A stretch of 64,000 nucleotides of DNA from Metabacillus schmidteae (GTDB lineage: Bacteria; Bacillota; Bacilli; Bacillales; Bacillaceae). Of the stretch, positions 47,197 through 56,565 are shown piece by piece (within the stretch, counting starts at the first letter, position 1; each line of letters begins with the position of its first letter). Location of the stretch: NCBI RefSeq assembly GCF_903166545.1, contig NZ_CAESCH010000001.1:3042001-3106000 (forward strand), given 5' to 3'. The position numbers and the translations under genes are program-made. The notes beneath the pieces were generated by a model. It was not told the origin of the DNA and made no database searches. It saw only the letters and a list, made by a program, of their open reading frames with translations.

Positions 47197-48093
47197 TTAG
47201 TTAGCAACAGATTCTTTTTTCACTAGTTGTTTTACTGGATTTCTAAGAGTGCCAACTCCTGAAATTTCAATTTCAATTGTATCTCCGTCATTTAATGTGA
47301 ATTCATTTGGAGGAACAACACAAGTTCCAGTTAACAGTACTGTGCCATCAAAGATGTCGTTATCAAGTATTAAGTATGAAACTAATTCATCAAGCTTTCT
47401 TTTTAATTGATTTACACCGGCATTTCCTTCAAACACCTTCTCATTTTGACGGAAAATACGGCAAGTAATCGTTAATGCATATGGATCCTCTACAGCATCA
47501 GCAAGTAAGATTGCAGGACCAATTGAACATGAATTTTTCCACATTTTTGCCTGTGGAAGATAAAGAGGATTCTCACCTTCAATATCACGGCAACTCATAT
47601 CGTTCCCAGCTATATAGCCTAAAACTTTTCCACCTTTATTAAGAACTAATCCTAATTCTGGTTCAGGAATTTGCCAATTAGAATCTGAGCGAAGATAAAC
47701 TTCCTGTCCCGGACCAACTGTTCGTGCAGCTGTTGATTTAAAGAAAATTTCCGGACGCTCAGCATCATAAACTTTATCATAAAACGTTGTAGCATCCAGT
47801 TTTCCTTCCGTTGCTTCATAATTTCTAGCATCACGACTTTTTTCGTATGTAACTCCAGATGCCCATACTTCTGGTGCATCTATTGGTGTTGTAAGGATCA
47901 TATTTTCATATTTTTCAAGTGGTTCATTTACAATAAACTCTTGGGCTAATGCTAATACTGTCTTTCCTTGTTTCTCTGCGTCGTTAACAAACGTCATAAA
48001 ATCAGAGTATGGTAAGTCAAAAACAAAACCCTCCCTATCAACTGCTGCTAATTGAAGTTTGGCTTCATTCTTCTTATAACGTATTATTCTCAT
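47197..48093 (-). CDS. FAH-family protein, candidate 2-keto-3-deoxypentonate dehydratase
   Basis: A 298-aa fumarylacetoacetate hydrolase-fold enzyme. Metal ligands are in IPEPELGLVL (Glu pair) and AGNDMSCRDIEGENP (Asp). The N-terminal part (about residues 1-80) and the VWASGVTYEKSRDARNYEA segment resemble XylX-type proteins, which dehydrate 2-keto-3-deoxyxylonate to 2-oxoglutarate semialdehyde. The next gene oxidises exactly that product, which supports the call. Start follows AGGAGGG. Other FAH reactions (hydrolase, isomerase) are not excluded. Confidence 0.78.
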   Translation of the reverse strand: MRIIRYKKNEAKLQLAAVDREGFVFDLPYSDFMTFVNDAEKQGKTVLALAQEFIVNEPLEKYENMILTTPIDAPEVWASGVTYEKSRDARNYEATEGKLDATTFYDKVYDAERPEIFFKSTAARTVGPGQEVYLRSDSNWQIPEPELGLVLNKGGKVLGYIAGNDMSCRDIEGENPLYLPQAKMWKNSCSIGPAILLADAVEDPYALTITCRIFRQNEKVFEGNAGVNQLKRKLDELVSYLILDNDIFDGTVLLTGTCVVPPNEFTLNDGDTIEIEISGVGTLRNPVKQLVKKESVAN

Positions 48094-48166
48094 TAAAAAC
48101 CCTCCTGTTTTATATTATAAAACTCTGTTCTGTTATATAGATAAAAATAGGCTAAGCCTATTCTAA

Positions 48167-48943
48167 TCAAATCCTCTTATATCCATAACCTATTGATACG
48201 GATATTTGCTCACCTGTTTCTTTTAATAATGTTTTATACTCATCTATTATTTCATCTTTAGCCTTAGCAGAAGACAAAGACATACTGATAGCAGCTATGA
48301 CCTTATCTGTATGATCCATAATTGGTACTGCTATACAAAAGATCCCAGGTTCATTTTCTTCATTGTCAATAGCAAACCCTTTAGTTCTAACGATTTGAAG
48401 TTCATTTAAAAACTCTTCTTTATCTGTTATTGTCTTATCAGTTCTTTGCTTAAATTGATAGTTAGACAGGATATCCTCAATTTCACGATCATTTTTAAAA
48501 GCTACTAAAGCTTTTCCAACAGCACTTGTGTGTATTGGGACACGACGCCCAATTTTCGAATAAAACACGGTAACTCCATGACCTTCTACTTTATCAATAT
48601 AAACGCCTTCCTGGCCATCTAATATAACTAAATGAACAGTATTCTTTGTTTGATATGATAATAATTCTAAATATTTTCTTGCATTTGTACGAAGGTCCAT
48701 ATTTTCAATAACATAATTACCACGTTCAAACAATTTAAGGCCTAAGGAATACTTTCCATTCTCTTCATTTTGCTTAATGTAACTATGAGCCTGTAATGTT
48801 TTCAATAATGAATGAATTGTACTTTTATGGAGATTCATTCGTTTACTTATCTCTGTAATGCTTAATTCGTATTCACGATCATCAAAAAGTTCTAAAATTC
48901 GTAAAGCTCGTTCTACTGATTGGATAATTGGCACATTTCTCAT
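48167..48943 (-). CDS. IclR-family transcriptional regulator
   Basis: A 258-aa regulator with an N-terminal winged helix (about residues 5-65; ITEISKRMNLHKSTIHSLLKTL) and a C-terminal ligand-binding domain (about 80-250; IHTSAVGKALVAF and ENEPGIFCIAVPI). It heads the FAH, YcbD and SDR genes and likely controls them in response to a sugar acid. The ATG at 48943 abuts AAAAAGGA; GTG at 48934, nine bases further, has better spacing and may be the true start. Confidence 0.88.
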   Translation of the reverse strand: MRNVPIIQSVERALRILELFDDREYELSITEISKRMNLHKSTIHSLLKTLQAHSYIKQNEENGKYSLGLKLFERGNYVIENMDLRTNARKYLELLSYQTKNTVHLVILDGQEGVYIDKVEGHGVTVFYSKIGRRVPIHTSAVGKALVAFKNDREIEDILSNYQFKQRTDKTITDKEEFLNELQIVRTKGFAIDNEENEPGIFCIAVPIMDHTDKVIAAISMSLSSAKAKDEIIDEYKTLLKETGEQISVSIGYGYKRI

Positions 48944-49085
48944 TCCTTTTTGGTAACTAAGCGATTTAAAATAATTATATATTACATTTGTTTTCCTAGA
49001 TATTAAAACATATTCGTTATTATAGTGTAATTACACCTTTTAAGAAAGACCAATTGATACAATGTGTATAGTTTTAAAACAAGCT

Positions 49086-49099
49086 TTATAACGCTTTCA
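49086..49099. promoter_or_regulatory. cre-like site upstream of the IclR/FAH/YcbD cluster
   Basis: TTATAACGCTTTCA matches TGWNANCGNTNWCA with one mismatch and lies about 145 bp before the regulator gene, suitable for CcpA control of a sugar-catabolic set. Confidence 0.45.
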
Positions 49100-49268
49100 T
49101 TTCTTTACATAATAAACGTTTTATAATGTAAAACTAAATTTTATATTATAGCAACTTTATGGTAATCATATAGTACTATGATTATTTTTTCAATACTAAA
49201 TTTTAAATTTTCTTAATTCGACATTTTTTATTGAAAACCTTTGATCTTCACTTCCCCTTACACCATGG

Positions 49269-49408
49269 CTTTCCAATGTATTTAGCATAAACTAAAAAAG
49301 ACTGTATGGTGCATCAACACCAAACAGCCAGCTACAGCTATTTCCTTCAAGCGGATCAGAAAAATGGAGTAAATTACTCACCTTAACGTTGTCCTAAGCT
49401 CAAAGGCT
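49269..49408 (+). repeat. Solo copy 3 of the antitoxin element, degenerate
   Basis: The TTCCAATG...CATAAACTAAAAAAG lead, the first hairpin (GACTGT...ACAGCC with inner GGTG/CACC), TTCCTTCAAGCGGATCAG and AAGCTCAAAGGC are recognisable. The -10 and the terminator stem are lost, so this copy is probably not expressed. Confidence 0.6.
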
Positions 49409-49409
49409 A

Positions 49410-49577
49410 TTATTTAACTAGAATCTTATAAGGAAAATAAGGATATTTAACAAGAGTTTCTTTATCATAATCAGGTTTAATAATATATGTATCTGACGTA
49501 TGCACTGCAGGAGAAAAATTTGTACTTCCTGAACCATCATAATAAGTTGGTTTTACTTCCTCTTTGCTCATGTCCAT
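49410..49577 (-). CDS. 55-aa small soluble protein, unknown function
   Basis: A short frame with a good AAAGGAG site seven bases before ATG 49577 (a second ATG two codons later is possible). The product begins MDMSKEEVKPTYYDGSG and ends YPYFPYKILVK; it is hydrophilic, rich in Tyr and Lys (nine Tyr or so in the C-terminal half region) and has no Cys, signal or membrane segment. I do not recognise it. It lies right next to the degenerate antitoxin copy and 370 bp before the erythromycin esterase-like gene, divergent from it. The 49578-49947 gap shows nothing else. Confidence 0.55.
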   Translation of the reverse strand: MDMSKEEVKPTYYDGSGSTNFSPAVHTSDTYIIKPDYDKETLVKYPYFPYKILVK

Positions 49578-49947
49578 TTGCTCCTTTTATGATATTTTCC
49601 TTTTAGTTATAGAACGATGAGAAAACATAATAATGACACTACTACATAAACTCATGTCTGTAGTTCTATTATATCATCAATATATAAGTCTTATATCCCG
49701 TTTTTCACAAAAATATTTTTAAAAATGTGATTATATTCACATCATTATAACTTAAAGAATTAAAACGAGCTTAGTTGATACTCTATACACATCCTTGTTA
49801 ATTTTTCACCTACTTATTTAACTAGTTGTCTCCGCCAAATTTAACTATTCATAACTCAGATTTAAACTTAATTTAAATTTCGTCATGTATCATTTAATTA
49901 TTGAGAAATTGTTTGTATTAGACAAAATAGAAAGTTGAGGGAAATAA

Positions 49948-51219
49948 ATGTCTTTTTTAAAAAGCTGTACACTTTTCATAGCGGTCATTGCTTTTACTGC
50001 TTTATTTTCGGGTTGTGGGAAAGGTGAACCGATAGAAAATGCGGATCAATATATTTCAACAGTGGATTTAATGGATATTCCAGATGATGTAGAAGTTATT
50101 GGGTTAGGAGAAGCAACACATGGTAACATTGAATTTCAAGAATTAAAAAAACAGGTCTTTGAAACATTAATAAAAAAGGAAAATGTACGCGTCTTTATCT
50201 TGGAAGGTGATTTCGGAGGCGGGCAGCAGATCAACAACTATATCGTAAATGGAGAAGGCACCGCAGAAGCAGTTGTAAACTCCCTTGATTATAGCATTTA
50301 TAAAACCAAACAAATGATGGATCTTGTTCAATGGATGCATGATTATAACGAGTCGGTAAAAGAGGATGAAAAAATTCGTTTTTATGGTAATGATATGCAG
50401 CGCTATGATTTCAGTAAAAAGGAACTATTTGCTTATTATGCTGGTGTAAATAAGGAGGTTGCAAATAAATATGCAGAACAGTTGAACCATGTTTCCAACG
50501 AAACAATGCGGGAATTAACAACTGAAAAATTGGAAAAGGTAGATGATACGGTCGATGACATCATTGGAGATTTACAATCAAACAAAGCGGAGTATTTGGA
50601 AAAATCGTCTCCTGAAGACTTCGCGTTTGCCACAGCATATGCACAAAATATGAAGCAGCGTGCACAATTGTTTTTAAATGAAGAAAACTACACACATCTA
50701 CGCGATCAATATTTAGCTGAAAATTTACAATGGATTATTGAATATGAAAAAAAACGCGGAAATGATAAAGTATTCTTCACCGGACATAATGGTCATGTCG
50801 AAAAAACATCTGCCTCGGCTGCTGGCTATAAATCGATGGGTAATTATTTGGATGAGATATATGGAACGAAGTATTTTGCAATAGGTACTGATTTTATAAA
50901 CAGCGAATTTCAGGCGAAGAGCGATGATTCCGGCAGCCGCAAAGTTTTTACAGTAGAGAATCATAATGAACTAGTTGATGCATTTAGCGGTGTTGAGGAA
51001 AATATCTTTTATGTTGATTTTGAAATGAGCCGTGAATCTGCTGAATTGGAGACTATTCTTTCAAGTGAACAAAAAATGGCAAATATAGGCGACGACTTTC
51101 GTTCATGGTATAAGCTATTAAAGATGTTTTATACGATTGAAATGGTGCCGGATCAGGCTTACGACAGTATTATCATTGTGAAGAATGCTACACCAACGAA
51201 AATGTTCGAGTTAAACTAG
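49948..51219 (+). CDS. Erythromycin esterase-like lipoprotein
   Basis: A 423-aa protein with a lipoprotein signal (ALFSGCGKG; lipid-carrying Cys at about residue 23) and an erythromycin-esterase-type domain. Family motifs are GLGEATHGNIEFQELK (His and Glu of the active site), EGDFGGG, FYGNDMQRYD and FTGHNGHVEK. Ere enzymes open the macrolide lactone ring, but many members of this family have other hydrolase roles. Being membrane-anchored outside the cell, it could modify an antibiotic or an envelope ester. Resistance is not shown. Start follows TTGAGGG. Confidence 0.83.
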   Translation: MSFLKSCTLFIAVIAFTALFSGCGKGEPIENADQYISTVDLMDIPDDVEVIGLGEATHGNIEFQELKKQVFETLIKKENVRVFILEGDFGGGQQINNYIVNGEGTAEAVVNSLDYSIYKTKQMMDLVQWMHDYNESVKEDEKIRFYGNDMQRYDFSKKELFAYYAGVNKEVANKYAEQLNHVSNETMRELTTEKLEKVDDTVDDIIGDLQSNKAEYLEKSSPEDFAFATAYAQNMKQRAQLFLNEENYTHLRDQYLAENLQWIIEYEKKRGNDKVFFTGHNGHVEKTSASAAGYKSMGNYLDEIYGTKYFAIGTDFINSEFQAKSDDSGSRKVFTVENHNELVDAFSGVEENIFYVDFEMSRESAELETILSSEQKMANIGDDFRSWYKLLKMFYTIEMVPDQAYDSIIIVKNATPTKMFELN

Positions 51220-51269
51220 AAAGAGAGAAAACCTTAAGAATTTTTAACATGTACCCCTATGAAATCAAC

Positions 51270-51480
51270 AGACTTTCCAATACAGACATCTTTGGAAATA
51301 ATATATAGTAGGAATTTGCATAAACTAAAAGAGACTGTTCGGTGCTGGAACACTAAACAGCCATACAATAGCTATTCCCTTCAAGGGGATCAGCGAAGTT
51401 GGGTATATGACTCACCCTATTGCCGTCCAAAGCTCAAGGGTGGGTTATTTTTTGTCTCTAAAAGATATGATAGACAACAC
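51270..51480 (+). ncRNA. Solo copy 4 of the antitoxin element with a toxin 3' end
   Basis: It keeps the lead (TTTCCA, 17 bases, AATAAT), the first hairpin, the second hairpin (TTCCCTTCAAGGGGA) and the terminator (ACTCACCC...GGGTGGGTTATTTTTT). On the minus strand 51445-51486 reads CLVLSIISFRDKK-stop, nearly the same as the last 13 residues of the intact toxin, but the start half is replaced by unrelated sequence. The promoter -10 is weaker than in copies 1 and 2. Confidence 0.6.
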
Positions 51481-51522
51481 CAAACAATTATTAAGGTCCT
51501 TGAAGTCAAAACCTTTCCCCCA

Positions 51523-52257
51523 TTACTTTCCCTCAACAATCTTTGCAAACTCATCAAGAGTCGTTGAATATTTAATATAGATACGCGGTAAAAGATAAAG
51601 TTCTTCCTTAATGCCCTTCTTAGTAAATAATTCAGGAGTTGTTGTGAGTCCAAACGAATAATATTTTTTCGTTTCTGCTATAACCTTGTCGTTAGTATTG
51701 CCGTAAGGATATGAAAGTGCAATAACAGGTTTGCCTGTTATTTTTTGAATCGTATCTTTAGATCCTTTTAATTCTTTTTCAAATACATTTATTTTTGTTA
51801 AATCTGGATGTGTTGCCGTATGAGATTGTATTGAGATGATTCCTGAATCAACCATCTTTTTTATTTCCGAATTCGATAATCGGTTTGAACGACCAATAAA
51901 ATCAGAAATAACAAAAATAGTTCCGTTTGGTTTAAACTGTTCATTTGTTAGGTTTTGAAAGGTTGCAAAAGCATTCAAATTATTTTTATATCCATCATCA
52001 AAGGTAATAAAAATCGGTTTTTTCACGTTCTCAATGTCTTTCCATCTTTCAAAAGTTAATAAAGTATAACCATGATCTCGTAAATAAATCATTTGTTTTT
52101 CAAAGTTTTCCGGGGTTACATATAACTCTTTTGAACCAAGACCCTTATATTCGTCGATTGAATGGTAAACTAAAATCGGGACTTTCTGCTGTGCAGAAGT
52201 TTGAGATGGAAGCATTAAGATTAAATAACAAATAAACAACATGATTATAGCTTTCAT
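51523..52257 (-). CDS. Secreted polysaccharide deacetylase
   Basis: A 244-aa NodB-domain enzyme with an N-terminal signal peptide (cleavage near TSAQQ, residues 21-23). Motif 1 FITFDDGYKNN carries the catalytic and metal Asp, motif 2 SHTATHPDL the two metal His, and LSYPYGNTND is motif 3. It removes N-acetyl groups from extracellular polysaccharide or peptidoglycan; similar to YxkH of Bacillus. Start follows GAGGGGG. Confidence 0.88.
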   Translation of the reverse strand: MKAIIMLFICYLILMLPSQTSAQQKVPILVYHSIDEYKGLGSKELYVTPENFEKQMIYLRDHGYTLLTFERWKDIENVKKPIFITFDDGYKNNLNAFATFQNLTNEQFKPNGTIFVISDFIGRSNRLSNSEIKKMVDSGIISIQSHTATHPDLTKINVFEKELKGSKDTIQKITGKPVIALSYPYGNTNDKVIAETKKYYSFGLTTTPELFTKKGIKEELYLLPRIYIKYSTTLDEFAKIVEGK

Positions 52258-52391
52258 AGAAACCCCCTCTCATTAACCCCTTTATTTTCTCTTTATTTTT
52301 CCATTCATTTTGAAGAGATATACAATGTAGATGATAGAAATTTACCCTTTCCACACTTTAGTTTTTCTAATCAGATCATCCAAACTACAAA

Positions 52392-52422
52392 AAACATGCA
52401 GGTTAATATACCCGCATGTTTG
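52392..52422 (-). terminator. Terminator of the glycerophosphodiesterase gene
   Basis: On the minus strand AAACATGCGGG pairs with CCTGCATGTTT (one mismatch), followed by TTTTGTAG. Confidence 0.75.
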
Positions 52423-52435
52423 TTTGAAGTGTATT

Positions 52436-53341
52436 TTATTTTCCACTTTTAAATTCTTTCAAAACCTCATTAAATCGATCCGGGAAATTTGTAAACACAC
52501 CTGTAACTCCCCATTCTAATGCTTTTCTGAGGTCATCCTTCTCATTAATTGTATATGGGTGAATATGCAAACCGTTCTCTCTCACTTTTTCTACATATGC
52601 CTTGTCAATTCGTGCAAAGTTTGGACCAACACCTACGGCATACTCCTTTATTTCCTTGATCTCTTCTTCGGTAATTGTTGCTGGAGAGCGATACGATTTA
52701 AGTTGTACCAATGGAATCTGTGAGTTAAGTTCATGCATTTTTAATAAACTTTCTTGACTGAACGATTGGATAATAACATGACTTGAGCGCCCATTTACAC
52801 CTGTAAGCTTGTATTCTTCAAGTAATTCTAGTAGTTTTTCCTCCATACCAGGGTAAACGTCCGGTGATTTTGTTTCTATGTAGTAATCAGCACCACGGCC
52901 AAACCTTTCAAATACCTCTTCTAATGTAGGAACTTGAAGTCCTTCATATTCCTCTTTTGCATATTCTGGATACTTTTCATTAAACCATGAACCGGCATCA
53001 AGCTCTTTTATTTCCTCTAATGTTTTTTCCTTAACCAATCCAGTGCCGTTTGTAGTTCGGTTTACCGTTTCATCATGCATGGCAATAAGGTGTCCATCCT
53101 TTGTCATTTGAAGGTCGATTTCAATATAATCCCCCTTCATTTCCTCACCTAATTCGTATGCTGCAATTGTGTGCTCAGGAGCATGTCCAGAAGCGCCGCG
53201 ATGTGCAACGTTTAATAGTTTTGTTTCAGTTGTTGGAGAACTTGATTTTCCAGCTGCAGCCGCAACACCAGGTATAGAAACTTGCAGGGTTAACCCTAAT
53301 GTCAAACATAGTAATGCTGTCTTTCTTAAATTTTTCTTCAT
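52436..53341 (-). CDS. Secreted glycerophosphodiester phosphodiesterase
   Basis: A 301-aa GDPD enzyme with a signal peptide (about residues 1-29, VAAAAG). The active-site pieces are [15 protein letters not shown] (His, Arg, Glu), [18 protein letters not shown] (metal Glu/Asp and His) and DYYIETKSP. It hydrolyses glycerophosphodiesters, such as deacylated phospholipids or teichoic-acid units, to glycerol-3-phosphate outside the cell. Monocistronic with a terminator. Start follows AAAGGGAG. Confidence 0.9.
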   Translation of the reverse strand: MKKNLRKTALLCLTLGLTLQVSIPGVAAAAGKSSSPTTETKLLNVAHRGASGHAPEHTIAAYELGEEMKGDYIEIDLQMTKDGHLIAMHDETVNRTTNGTGLVKEKTLEEIKELDAGSWFNEKYPEYAKEEYEGLQVPTLEEVFERFGRGADYYIETKSPDVYPGMEEKLLELLEEYKLTGVNGRSSHVIIQSFSQESLLKMHELNSQIPLVQLKSYRSPATITEEEIKEIKEYAVGVGPNFARIDKAYVEKVRENGLHIHPYTINEKDDLRKALEWGVTGVFTNFPDRFNEVLKEFKSGK

Positions 53342-53436
53342 TTATATTACACTCCCTTTTTGTAAGTTCTATACTTACATTACTAGGGAAATGTAAATCT
53401 TAGATTGATAGATCGTAAATAATTCATTTACAAATA

Positions 53437-53460
53437 AAAACAGGAAAAAAATCCTGTTCT
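53437..53460 (-). terminator. Terminator-like hairpin downstream of ykqA
   Basis: AACAGGA and TCCTGTT form a perfect stem with T-rich sequence on the minus strand. The 53342-53699 gap has no gene. Confidence 0.5.
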
Positions 53461-53699
53461 ATTAAATATCACTTCTACCATTTAGTGTCATATAATAGTT
53501 TTATTTGCTTATAATCTTATGAAATAGTAGTTATTATCACCCATCAATCGTCTTGTTTTCATTGTTAGTCATTTTATATAAAGCGAGTAAAATTTTATTA
53601 ACACGTCTGTTTGTTTACAAAAAAGATGGAATAATGGAAATATTTTTACGAGAAATTTACAAAACTCATGGATGAGCTTATTTTAACAAAGTATTTTCC

Positions 53700-54560
53700 T
53701 TATTCTGCAATTCCAAATTTTTCAAGCAAATGCTTCACCAGTTTCTGATAGTAGCTTTCACTTACAAAGCTTTTTGCACCTCTAAGAATTTCTGTCCAAT
53801 AGTGCTCAGGTGGGGCCACTTCCTTTGCCTTATCAACGACGAAAAACGTTAATACATTCCTATAGGTTTTTCCATCTATCATTACATCAATAAATGAAGG
53901 ACGATAAATTTGACCCATCACACCTTCTCGGTGGAATAAGTAAGTTAATGCTTCGCGGGATATATGATAGACTTTCCCCTCTACATACTCCGCCGATTCA
54001 ATAAGATCTGCTCTACCACCATCATGAGATTTTCGGGTATATGCTAATGAATAATTCTTTGCCACACCACAGCCTGCTACTTTTTCAAATTCGTGGTTAA
54101 CACCTGCCAGCTTAAAGCGCTCATCATCCATGCATGACCCATAGGCAAAATACAATAATTCATTTTGTTGTAAGTATCGATGACACTTCCAATCACCAAA
54201 CTTAATTTCCTCATGATTAGTATCGTTACTTGAAGAATATACATATACATACGCTTCGATTGTATGGAAATCTGTATGAACCACCTGTGTAATACGTTCA
54301 TATAGATTGTTCCTTCCCTTACCTTCATAGCCTTCGAGATCATCAAGACTTGCAAGTTGCTTGTCGGTTACTTCATATACCTCCCCGTAGACTCTATTTT
54401 TATTGCTTGTAAACAAAGCCGGATATCCATAGCCAGTGTCATATAAAATCCCATTTGTCCAACATTGACGACTGACACACTTCGCATTTTTTAATAAGTA
54501 GTGATTAGTTTCATGCTGTCGTAATGTACCGTAAACAAATATCATGTTTAATTTTTCCAT
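53700..54560 (-). CDS. ykqA: Two-domain gamma-glutamylcyclotransferase-like protein YkqA
   Basis: A 286-aa protein of two GGCT-fold domains. The first (about residues 5-115) has IFVYGTLRQHETNHYLL and a DDLEGYEGKG segment; the second (about 150-280) starts LYFAYGSCMDDERF. The YGTL/YGSC motifs bind the gamma-glutamyl group in this fold. It matches YkqA of B. subtilis, whose precise substrate is not known to me. I use ATG 54560 after GGAAAGGAG rather than the upstream in-frame ATG at 54626. Confidence 0.82.
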   Translation of the reverse strand: MEKLNMIFVYGTLRQHETNHYLLKNAKCVSRQCWTNGILYDTGYGYPALFTSNKNRVYGEVYEVTDKQLASLDDLEGYEGKGRNNLYERITQVVHTDFHTIEAYVYVYSSSNDTNHEEIKFGDWKCHRYLQQNELLYFAYGSCMDDERFKLAGVNHEFEKVAGCGVAKNYSLAYTRKSHDGGRADLIESAEYVEGKVYHISREALTYLFHREGVMGQIYRPSFIDVMIDGKTYRNVLTFFVVDKAKEVAPPEHYWTEILRGAKSFVSESYYQKLVKHLLEKFGIAE

Positions 54561-54633
54561 CCTTACATTCTCCTTTCCAGCCATTTTTTCACAAGTATAT
54601 GCTTTGAAAAGTTCGATTAGTTCCAAATAAAAA

Positions 54634-54665
54634 AGAGCACTTCTGCAGATACACAGCTATGCTCT
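54634..54665 (-). terminator. Terminator of the seven-helix membrane protein gene
   Basis: On the minus strand AGAGCATAGC...GAAGTGCTCT forms the stem, followed by TTTTTTATTTGG. Confidence 0.6.
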
Positions 54666-54698
54666 CTGAATTTCTTCTATAAATTCGTATCGATTACC

Positions 54699-55574
54699 TT
54701 ACAAGCTCGTCGATACCTTAACTTTCTTGTCTCTTACTAGTTTTAAACATGTATAACCTAATACAACGATCCATATCATTGTAAGGAAATAGAAACTAAT
54801 TGAACTGACTGTTAATTCAAAAACTGCTTTACCCATGGCTGTGTGGATACCCAGCATGATTAATGCAAGATTCCAAGTCAAACCTGTTAAATGTATGATC
54901 TTTGCTTTCATTTCATTAGCGTACGTGGATAGCATCGTTAACCATGCAATCAAAGGAATGACTTGAAGTCCGTGAAAGCCTAATCCATGAAGCCAGATGA
55001 TATTACCATCTATACCGGTAAATCGCCCTTGAAGCACAATCATCCAGATGCCACCTGAGAAGGCAATTAACGTTGAGAGTATTCCATAGCGTAAAGCGTT
55101 TGACATGAGAGGATTTCGCTTCTTATCACCTTGTTTAAAAATCGATACCGCTAATACAATATATAAAATAATAATGACTAATGAGACTAATCCAAACAGC
55201 CCTCCGAGAATCTGATCTTGTATCTCTCCAACCTGTGTAAATCTCGGGTTAATGCCTCTCATGTGTTGGATGGTTTCCACTCCGTAGCTATATAACGTGG
55301 AAATAATCAACATCCAACGAAAAAACCGCCTTTTTCTTATTGAAAAATTGACATATCGTAAAATGACGGCAGTTGTCATAATAAAAGTACCAATCGCGAT
55401 GTTGAAGGACACCGCTTTATATAAATCACCTTCTGGTGGTATAGAGGCTCCAGTAAATAAAATGGTCACCAAACAAACAGCACCTAATAAAATCCCTAAC
55501 AATCCTGTTAAAAACATGTACCTTTCTTCTAAAAGTATTCGATGATTTACAATACGACCGATAAAATGAACCAT
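54699..55574 (-). CDS. Multi-helix membrane protein, unknown function, divergent from tetR
   Basis: A 291-aa protein with about eight predicted membrane helices (for example FLTGLLGILLGAVCLVTILF and IVVLGYTCLKLV) and conserved-looking charged and His residues (IQHMRGINPRF, WLHGLGFHGLQ) between or in helices. No family is recognised with confidence. Its promoter region holds a perfect TetR-type palindrome and the divergent gene encodes a TetR regulator, so its expression is likely induced by a ligand; efflux, redox or stress roles are all possible. Confidence 0.6.
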   Translation of the reverse strand: MVHFIGRIVNHRILLEERYMFLTGLLGILLGAVCLVTILFTGASIPPEGDLYKAVSFNIAIGTFIMTTAVILRYVNFSIRKRRFFRWMLIISTLYSYGVETIQHMRGINPRFTQVGEIQDQILGGLFGLVSLVIIILYIVLAVSIFKQGDKKRNPLMSNALRYGILSTLIAFSGGIWMIVLQGRFTGIDGNIIWLHGLGFHGLQVIPLIAWLTMLSTYANEMKAKIIHLTGLTWNLALIMLGIHTAMGKAVFELTVSSISFYFLTMIWIVVLGYTCLKLVRDKKVKVSTSL

Positions 55575-55631
55575 TTATTCATCAACCCTTCTTAATGAAA
55601 TTAACTAAATTTAATATCTCGAATTTAACAT

Positions 55632-55644
55632 ACCGACCGTCGGT
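55632..55644. promoter_or_regulatory. TetR-type operator palindrome
   Basis: ACCGAC-C-GTCGGT is a perfect 13-base palindrome in the divergent intergenic region. It matches a common operator shape of TetR-family repressors. Confidence 0.72.
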
Positions 55645-55714
55645 TTGTAAATGGTTTACTTCTTCTTTCTTCAGTTGTATAGTTAAACTACCTTACAAAA
55701 TGGAGTGTTTTATC

Positions 55715-56302
55715 ATGATTGAGAGTGAAAGCTTACATAAATTAATTGATGTTACAGAAAAAATTATTGCTGAAAAAGGTTGTCAAAAAACAACACTTAA
55801 CGAAATAATCAGGCGCAGCGGGTTATCGAAAGGAGCTATTTATCATTACGTTAACAGTAAAAATGAACTTTTTGCCCTTGTCTTAAAGCAACAATTAAAG
55901 CAAGTGGATGAAAGGTTTCATGAGAGTATAGGGAAACAAGAAAGAGCAGAGCTTGGAGACCCGCTGCGGGAAACGCTAAGATCTTTTATCCATACAAAAA
56001 CTAGTGTTTCTAACCAAATCTTTTTTTATTTATTAAGTCACCAAAATGATGAGGAAGATCAGCAAATTCTTCTGGACTTCCAGCAACTTAACTATCAGCT
56101 TGCCGTAAACTGGATAAAGTCCGGTCAAAATGGAGGTCCTATCCCAAGTGACCTCGATGCTGATCGGGTTTCTGCTTTTTTTACTATTTTAGGATATGGA
56201 ATGAGAGTTCAATCCATGATTTCTGATAATGAGAAATTATTCACTTCAGAAGAAGTTTTTAAAATCATGAAGCAGACTCTTTCTAAGAAAGAGCTTTTTT
56301 GA
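55715..56302 (+). CDS. TetR-family transcriptional regulator
   Basis: A 195-aa regulator. The N-terminal helix-turn-helix (about residues 8-55) reads IAEKGCQKTTLNEIIRRSGL then SKGAIYHYVNSKNELF, a typical TetR pattern; the C-terminal helical domain binds ligand. The start is ATG 55715 after TGGAGTG, not the far upstream in-frame ATG. It probably represses itself and the divergent membrane protein through the palindrome at 55632-55644. Confidence 0.88.
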   Translation: MIESESLHKLIDVTEKIIAEKGCQKTTLNEIIRRSGLSKGAIYHYVNSKNELFALVLKQQLKQVDERFHESIGKQERAELGDPLRETLRSFIHTKTSVSNQIFFYLLSHQNDEEDQQILLDFQQLNYQLAVNWIKSGQNGGPIPSDLDADRVSAFFTILGYGMRVQSMISDNEKLFTSEEVFKIMKQTLSKKELF

Positions 56303-56565
56303 TGTATCTTTACAAAAATTATTCCTGTAAAGACCAAGTAGTAAAAAAGGATAAGGAGTTAATGAGCAATTTCCAGACCATGTTACACAAAAAAGATTAT
56401 CATACAGATTTGGTTTTAAAGAAGTAAATCCTGGGTAACTTACCTATTGTATAGGGTGAGTTATTTTTTTTGCCTCCGTCAGTCTTCCTTCCCCATTATG
56501 TTTACATGAAATTAGGAAAAAAGAAGATACTAACTTATGCGTTAACACATGTGGGAGGTTATTTT

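Noticed and set aside
49948..51219. Calling the erythromycin esterase-like gene a macrolide resistance gene
   Set aside because: Only family motifs are visible; many members are not resistance enzymes and the lipoprotein form is not typical of EreA/EreB.
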